Origin: Rosa chinensis
Taxonomy: Eukaryota > Streptophyta > Magnoliopsida > Rosales > Rosaceae
Reading direction: 5' to 3'
Assembly: GCF_002994745.2 (NCBI RefSeq)
Contig: NC_037090.1
Coordinates: 34,956,001-35,020,000, forward strand
Length of the DNA stretch: 64,000 nucleotides
Shown: positions 57,987 through 64,000 of the stretch, piece after piece
Layout of the letters: each line of letters opens with the position of its first letter
Position numbering within the stretch: position 1 is the stretch's first letter
The notes under the pieces: generated by a model
What the model saw: the letters and a program-made list of their open reading frames with translations, nothing else
Database searches by the model: none
Told to the model about the DNA's origin: nothing
Position numbers and translations under genes: made by a program

Positions 57987-60359
57987 CAGTGGCGGAGTCA
58001 GAACTTTAAGTTTACTGGGGCACAAATAGATACATCAAAACATACAAAATCTCTAAATAAAATTTCTATCTATTAACTTGATTATTATCATCGACGTGAT
58101 TTCATATTTTAAAATCGTTTCAAAACAATATTCTTATCTATATTAGTAAAATATTTTCTCAGTAAATAAAATCCTGCAATCATTTAACAGAATGCAATAA
58201 TATTTGATTTTCTTTTATATGAATATATTAAGTAAAGAAAAATATGTATAATTATTTAATAAAAAAACTTTTATAATTAACTAAGCATAAAACAACACAG
58301 GTGGTCGAGTTGGTAAGAGCCTCCAGGTGTGGAACCCCCACACCCGGGTGCGAATCCCGCCGACGCTTATTGGAGTTAAATCCCAATATATTCTTGGTGG
58401 CCAGGGGGGAGGAAGCGTTCTGACAAGATCCCCCGAGCACGGATTAGTCTCTGGGCCTAGGAAGCCTTTGAGGACACCGTGTGATTGACAAATCAAAAAA
58501 AAAAAAAAAAAGCATAAAACAACACGAACTAGAAACAAGCAACAACATAAATTCAAAAAGGAAAAAGTTACTTCAAGGAGGTGAAGTGATCTATTATTCA
58601 TAATTTCAACAACACAACACACAACATACCAGAGAAAATTAGAAAAAAACCCAAAAAATGAAACTCCTTTTAAGGGAAACTCAATCATATGTTTTCTTTT
58701 AATCTACACTCATTCACATAATTAAACCTACCGTATAAGTTTTAAGTCTATAATTAAGTTTTTTTCTCCTTTTTTTAGTTTGACTATTTTACCCTTCTCG
58801 TCGAAGAAGGAAAAAGTTCCTTAAATGTAGGTGTTTTTTTTTAAATTTAAATATGGTATCAGTTATAAATACAAATTAGAATTTAATACCATCAATTTAT
58901 TTTTTCTGATTTAAAAACGATTACTTGCCTTAATTATTGCATATCTCTTCCTTTTTTATTTGACCTATATATTTGCAATTTTTTAGTAGATATGTTTGTG
59001 TAGATAATCCTATTATTAAATATGTCAACGTGATCAATTGCCTTAATTATTGTATGTAACTGATGCCATATTTTAGGAGATATGCATTTCCTTATTTAAA
59101 AAGATTAATTGTCTTAATTATTGTATATCTCTTCCTTTCAGATTTGTTCTTTATATTTGCTATTTTTAAGTAGATGTGGTTGTGTAGATATTGCTATTAG
59201 ATTTCGTAGATTTCTCAATCTGATTAAACATCCTTTTGTGGAGGTATTCCTATCATGTAGTGATTAAACATCCTCTCATCAAGGTATGTCATTCTGCTTT
59301 TTTTTTCCCCTTTTTTTGAATGAAATTTGATTCCCCATTCCAATAGGCGTAGGTATAGAATCAATATTCCATGTTCATTAATTTTCCATAATAGGGTCCA
59401 TGTTATTGTAGATGATGGAGGGTGCAATCAGATCAAGCTTCACTTCAGTAATTTCAGCCCTTAACTTGTCGGTCATAACACGTCCAAACTTGAGAAGGTC
59501 GCACCTAAATTCCAGGTGGGTGTACTCTTTAGCCTTCAAAATTAACTTGTAGTATCTATTGAGAAACAAGAAGATGAAACAAAAACCTGCAATCAAGAAC
59601 TTGTATAGTCTATCATACCTACTCAATATCAAAAACCTGGAACCATCACAAAACAAATACCTCTTCGTCAGGAGCACACACACCTTTTGAATAGATAGCA
59701 ATCACAATACTCATCAACTGTACCAATCGGATATGCTGTCGAACACAGGCAACCCACCAACCTCTGATTGTGCAATCCATTTATATCACAAGGTTGTAGA
59801 GATATTGACACCAGCTTTGAATGTGCAGATTACACTTTTCTATGTGAAGTTACGTAACCTCCAACCCAGATGAGAATTATCAATTGCTGAAATCAAGGGT
59901 TGAGTAATTCTGGGCGACGTCTATGGGCAGCCGTTTCATGATCGACTTCCATCAGCAACATTACTGGATTTTATTATCAATCCTATTTAATAGGTGAATG
60001 GGAATTTGAAAGTGGCAGATTCAGTAATTCTTAACAACATTGGGTTTTATTATTTAGTCTATTTAATAGGTTTTTTTATTTTGCATAAATCTAATTAATT
60101 GGTTTGGGTGTATATTAAAACACTCTTATGGATGGGTTTATTCTAAAAGAGGTGTGTCAATTTGGGTGTAGAATCAAATTCCCCAAAAAAAAAATGCTGC
60201 TAAGGAGAATTGAACCCTAGAGCTCCTTACTAGCAAAAACAAATCCCAACCACTGCACCCAGCTAGCAATTAGTGATCAAAGGTAACTAAATTTTATTTG
60301 TATGTTCAAAAGTCAATGGGTCACAAAACACACTGTGCCCCTATGTGGCTCCGCCTCTG
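57987..60359. mobile_element. hAT (Tip100-like) non-autonomous element
   Basis: Terminal inverted repeats CAGTGGCGGAGTCA and, at the other end, CAGAGGCGGAGCCA match at 12 of 14 positions. The GTGGCGGAGCC-type end is typical of Tip100-like hATs. The flanking 8-mers, GTGTGGGA and GTACCGGA, agree at five of eight positions, consistent with an aged 8-bp duplication. No transposase frame. It contains the SINE at 58,299. Confidence 0.75.
58299..58510 (+). mobile_element. tRNA-derived SINE with perfect target-site duplication
   Basis: Box A (TGGTCGAGTTGG) near 58,302 and box B (GGTGCGAATCC) near 58,347 form an RNA polymerase III promoter as in a tRNA. A tRNA-unrelated body and a poly-A tail (58,495-58,510) follow. 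A perfect 16-bp direct repeat AAGCATAAAACAACAC flanks it (58,283-58,298 and 58,510-58,525). Length is about 211 bp. The intact duplication implies recent insertion into the hAT. Confidence 0.93.
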
Positions 60360-60530
60360 GTACCGGAGACTTGGCTCGATGATAGTTACCAGGAAGAATG
60401 TGGTCCTTGGGGGGGTTTGAGTTCATGGGTGTCCAAAGAGGATGACCCGTACCTTGGTGGGTTGATTGGTGGTACCCGTACATGATTCTTCTTGAAGGGT
60501 TGGGGTGTTCTTCGCATACCCGCTAACTCC

Positions 60531-60830
60531 TCAAAGGCCCGGAGAAGAGTGAGGCTTGGGAGTAGAGTTGAGGGTGCGGTGCGGGGTGTGCGCATACCCG
60601 CTGACTCATGAGTCTAGGAGAAGAGTGGAGCTTGGGAGTAGAGTTGAGGGTGCGAGGTGTGTGCATACCCGCTGACTCATGAGTCCAGGAGAAGAGTGGA
60701 GATTGGGAGTAGAGTTGAGGGTGCGGGGTGTGTGCATACCCGCTGACTCATGAGTCCAGGAGAAGAGTGGAGATTGGGAGTAGTGTTGAGGGTGCGGGGT
60801 GTGCGCGTACCAGCTGACTCATGTGCCCGC
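60531..60830. repeat. Minisatellite, four units of about 70 bp
   Basis: Units start near 60,531, 60,610, 60,681 and 60,752, each containing GGGAGTAGAGTTGAGGGTGC (with small changes) and ending CTGACTCAT. It lies in the interior of the minus-strand LTR element. Confidence 0.92.
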
Positions 60831-60892
60831 TGGCTCGGACCCAAGGTCGGAGGTTCATACCCTCCTCCTAAAGGCCCTCCTTCTAGCGCCAA

Positions 60893-60934
60893 TATTTCTG
60901 TGTGAGAATACAGGAACTAAGTAAGAAGCATGAT

Positions 60935-60980
<46 letters not shown>

Positions 60981-61328
60981 CCGCATGTATAGTGGTTCAC
61001 CTTACCTGGTAGGCAAGGCTACGTTCACTTAGATATTTCACTATGAGTGAGGCTTAGGTAGCCTTTGTAGTAATACAAGAATACAAGTGTGAGGATCATG
61101 GATCCCATCATTTTCTAAGAAGGGGAGGACTTCCTTTTATAGCTAAAGGAAGTCCCATTTTATTCTACATTTTCGATGTGGGACACAAAGCACATGTTGC
61201 TGAAATTTCAGAGCGATCCCCTAAACCTCCAGAGGGGCTGTATGTACTGAAGAGTGTCTGACATCCTTTGAGGTGTGGCATTGCTTCTAGGTAATACGAC
61301 ATAATTAAGTGGACACTCTCGCTACACA
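60893..61328 (-). mobile_element. 5' LTR of the minus-strand LTR element
   Basis: On minus it starts TGTGTAGCGAGAGTG and ends CACACAGAAATA just before the primer-binding-site-like sequence. It carries an (AT)n tract at 60,939-60,976. The ends approximate TG...CA, with the last base pair mutated. Confidence 0.6.
60939..60976. repeat. (AT)n microsatellite
   Basis: About 19 AT units within the LTR. Confidence 0.97.
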
Positions 61329-62115
61329 TTACCAGTGTAAACGATATAAATCGTAGAAAGGTTATAGTTGGCATACCGATCGGTCATCAGGTTTGTTTTA
61401 TTCTTCTGGGCCCTACTACATTTCTATAAGTGAACAAGTGTTTGTGGTTTCGAACATGTTCATTTATATGCATTGTTTTCTCACTCACTTTGCCAGCACT
61501 TATGTTTAAATTGTTTTTACACCTAGCTGGGGTAGAGTCTTATTAAGCAGCGAGGGCGAAAGCTCAACCCTACAACAGTTTGTGGATGCAGGTATTGTGT
61601 ACGAAGATGGGACTGTTGTGCGATGCTAAATGTGGCTTAATTACCTTGTACTTCAATTGTGTCATTGACGGAGTTAGATCCGAGTGACAAGTTTTCTTAT
61701 TTTCTCTATTCTCACAAAACTTGTTTATCAAGTTTACGATTGTTTGTAAAATACTTCTTTTGTACATTTCTTGGACTTTGTCCTTAAAACGGACGAACAT
61801 TCAATAATTGTTTTGAAATGACTTGTATTTGTCTTTAAAGGATTTCCGATGATTTTATAGTTTTCACCTCATTTAAACAAATGCTTCTGCGCTCAAGTTT
61901 TCCTAATGGATTTACTCAAGTACTTTTAGTTTCTTTCTTTTTGCCTTGCTGGTTCTTAGGATTTGAGTTAAGAAATTCTTAATTAGCTTAGGTTCTAAGG
62001 ATACACTGCACTGTAATGTACTCGATTTGATGAGGTGCAAATGGGGCTTTACACTAGCGACCTATCACAGTCCGTGTTGGGAGCTCCGGCGTACCTCCGG
62101 CCGGCTGGGATGTGA

Positions 62116-62772
62116 TCTTTGGTGGCTACTGAGCCATGTATTTCCGGTGTTTGCGCTCTATGCGCATGTGGTATAGACATGCACGATAATGGGATTGATC
62201 TTAATACTAACAGCTTTAATATCTTCAACTATACTATCATGACTAACGTTATACTATAAAAATACAATTTTTCAAAATTGCAGTGCAGCAACAGAAAGAC
62301 CAAAAGTGCAGTTGCAAGAAAATTGAAAGGCTGAGGACCAAAAGAACAAAAGGTTTGCTGCAGTTAAAAAGAGAAGACCATACATATGGCGAGATGGGGC
62401 ATAGCTAGTTACTTGGTGAGTTTATATCACTGTAGTTAACAACAGGAGTGTTTATTGCATATCACTAAGCAATACACAGTTTTCATGCCAAAACTACGGA
62501 TCCAACACACACAACAAAAGGCGTAAAAAAGTTGAGGTAATAAATTCAAAGATGGAAAAGGCATGTCCAATAGAGCAAAAAACGAAGAGAAAAAGCAACC
62601 TTTCCAGAGAATTTAATCCAGCAATCTTTCTTCTTCTTGTCCTACTACCTGCCAGCTCAAACTTTTACTCTTTCCTGTTTAATACCACCATCACAAATGA
62701 GCAATGGAAATTAAAAAGAACTGCAGTACATTGTGATGTAAAATTACCAAGAAATATCCTAATCTAAATATA
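62116..62772. other. Unassigned sequence
   Basis: No gene recognised; the frame at 62,552-62,767 has no motif. Confidence 0.3.
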
Positions 62773-62780
62773 ATCTCAGC

Positions 62781-63478
62781 CAGGGCCGATCCTGAGATTT
62801 TTTTTTTTTTTTTAATAAGGACGTCAGATTGTATTCAGATAAAAGAACTATTGTGTACATAGCGTGGCTCAGAAGCCACTGATCTCCATGGGAAAGCCCA
62901 TATTGCAGCACTAAGTGACCGGCAGCTCTGCATGCCAAATCAGCTACATTCTGTTAGGACAGGACAAACCCAAAAATTATAACAAAATTTACTAAAATTA
63001 TAACAAGGCTTACTAATTGTGTATCCATCAAATCACTATGAGAATTTCGGCGCAGCAGAAAAAGTAAATAAGTTTCATAACTTAATAAATTACTATAAAA
63101 TATTGAATATAAAGTTCATTGTTGTTGAGTTTCAGTTTTTCCTGTTTGTTATAAGGCCTACGTCCTCCAATTTGGTTTTTTTTTTTTAAATTGAGAAAGG
63201 AAAGAGAAGAAAAAAAAAATTAGAGAATGATAATAAACAGCAAAAAATGAGAGGTGACAAAAGGGAAGAAAGAAAAGAAGAAGAAGAAAATAAATGTCCA
63301 CCAAATGAGTCAATGAGAGATGAAAAAAGGAAAGAGAAAAAAGAAAGAAAAGAAAACAAAATTAATCTAACCCACCACCAGAAGCCATTTCCATCAAATT
63401 AATTATAAGAATGGAGGCCTCCAAGTTTCGGAGGCCTTGTGCAGCTGCACATGTTGAACTACCCCAAGGCCGGCTCTG
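62781..63478. mobile_element. hAT element with perfect 8-bp target-site duplication
   Basis: Termini CAGGGCCGATCCTGA and (other end, inverted) CAGAGCCGGCCTTGG are partial inverted repeats. The flanks are the identical 8-mer ATCTCAGC (62,773-62,780 and 63,479-63,486), as required for hAT. The element is 698 bp with no transposase. A LINE 3' piece lies inside it. Confidence 0.85.
62797..62953 (-). pseudogene. LINE RNase H 3' end nested in the hAT
   Basis: The minus strand reads NVADLACRAAGHLVLQYGLS then HGDQWLLSHAMYT, like the end of a plant LINE RNase H, followed by an A-rich tail (T-run on plus near 62,800). Only the last 50 or so codons remain. Confidence 0.55.
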
Positions 63479-63486
63479 ATCTCAGC

Positions 63487-64000
63487 AACAAAGCAGCAAC
63501 AAAATTGAACTTCGATAAGTAAGAAAGATAACTCATTTTCAATCAAATCATTGCCTAGGCAGCTGATCATGTAGTCATCAATTGTGTGATACATAAATTT
63601 AAAGATTTTTCTTGTACATGAGTTTCATTGATTGAAAAAAGAGAGAAGCCAAGCCATCAGCAACACGAAGACAGAGCGTGCACATTATTTAACAATAAGG
63701 TTTCCTTCATTTCATTTTACATGGCAAATATTATTTTCTAATCATACTACATGCTTGTAATATTTAAAACTGCAGTTATTTCGTAATGACGAGTATCTAC
63801 ATGTGGTTTTATTTGCTGTCTCAGTTTCCTCATAAGAAAAGTTCCATGTGATCATGAATTGGAAATGGGGAAATTACTAGCCCCCCCCCCCCCCCCCCCC
63901 CCCCCCCCTTAACTTTTTGGGATTTGACAGTTCAGTCTCTGTTATTCCAATTTTAACAGATAACTCCCCAAACATTCAAATTTCACACAATTTAGTCCAA
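63487..64000. other. Unassigned sequence with a C28 run
   Basis: No gene recognised. There are 28 consecutive C at 63,881-63,908. Confidence 0.4.

Larger units (their letters stand above)
57579..61328 (-). mobile_element. Non-autonomous LTR element, minus orientation, interrupted by a hAT
   Basis: The right-hand LTR (60,893-61,328, about 436 bp) is the 5' LTR on minus. Its end is followed by a primer-binding-site-like TTGGCGCTAGAAGGAGGG at 60,892-60,875. The left-hand LTR survives only as 57,579-57,653, sharing CTGTGTGAGAATAC and CCGCATGTATAGTGGTT with the other, before sequence is lost around a poly-G run. The interior contains a minisatellite and no coding sequence. Confidence 0.55.
56418..62115 (+). 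mobile_element. Interrupted LTR-like sequence (outer shell of a nest)
   Basis: It begins TGTCAGCCCCGAAAATAA at 56,418, comparable in style to the LTR-like start at 15,903, and may end near GGGATGTGA at 62,108. The two halves, 56,418 to about 57,578 and 61,329 to about 62,115, are separated by the inner insertions. It could be a solo LTR. Evidence is the characteristic termini only; no pair of LTRs and no clear target duplication was found. Confidence 0.4.

Noticed and set aside
58299..58370. A functional tRNA gene
   Set aside because: Box A and box B are present, but the acceptor stem does not close and the unit ends in a poly-A tail with a target-site duplication, so it is a SINE.

Overview
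The window is nuclear DNA from a flowering plant. The evidence is: pentatricopeptide-repeat (PPR) and plant-mobile-domain (PMD) genes, U/A-rich GT-AG introns, plant lineages of Ty3 and copia LTR retrotransposons, CACTA, hAT and Mutator elements, plant L1 LINEs, a tRNA-derived SINE and a short piece of plastid rps4. A woody eudicot is plausible, but nothing in the sequence fixes the family. Most of the window is layered transposon debris. Only two or three genes look alive: an intact PPR editing-type factor (50,611-52,215, minus), an intact small membrane protein gene (38,744-39,289, plus), and the first exon of another small membrane protein gene (35,554-35,703, minus).

Region by region. 1-6.6 kb: the 3' half of a Tat-lineage Ty3 retrotransposon, with a decayed pol on plus and an antisense PMD gene downstream of it. 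6.7-7.2 kb: a copia gag remnant. 7.2-12.8 kb: a mosaic of duplicated repeat and gene fragments, including two aldehyde dehydrogenase exons, a piece of the 35.5 kb gene and a two-exon pseudogene of unknown family. 12.8-16.7 kb: mostly unassigned and LTR-like sequence. 16,663-21,317: a complete non-autonomous CACTA transposon carrying an intron-containing fragment of the ribosomal protein eL8 (L7A) gene. 21.6-24.4 kb: more repeats, the 5' end of a minus-strand Tat-like element and a stray inverted piece of the CACTA end. 24.9-30.1 kb: a second copy of the Tat 3' region, with the antisense gene and a 3' LTR. 30.2-31.6 kb: a decayed LINE.

33.5-35.7 kb holds the small membrane gene and a decayed duplicate of its first exon. 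38.2-39.3 kb holds a Mutator-type MITE just upstream of the intact small gene. 42.4-52.2 kb is an old tandem duplication: the PPR gene at 50.6-52.2 kb has a decayed, internally deleted sister at 46.1-46.9 kb, and a LINE with clear target-site duplications has inserted into the sister block. 52.8-54.2 kb contains an RPA-like fragment, a LINE RNase H fragment and a plastid rps4 fragment. 56.4-62.1 kb is a nested stack: SINE inside hAT inside LTR element inside an LTR-like sequence. 62.8-63.5 kb is a hAT element with a perfect 8-bp target-site duplication.

The two most interesting structures are the antisense PMD gene of the Tat element, which reads as a multi-exon gene with phase-0 introns in two copies, and the CACTA element that captured part of a ribosomal protein gene.
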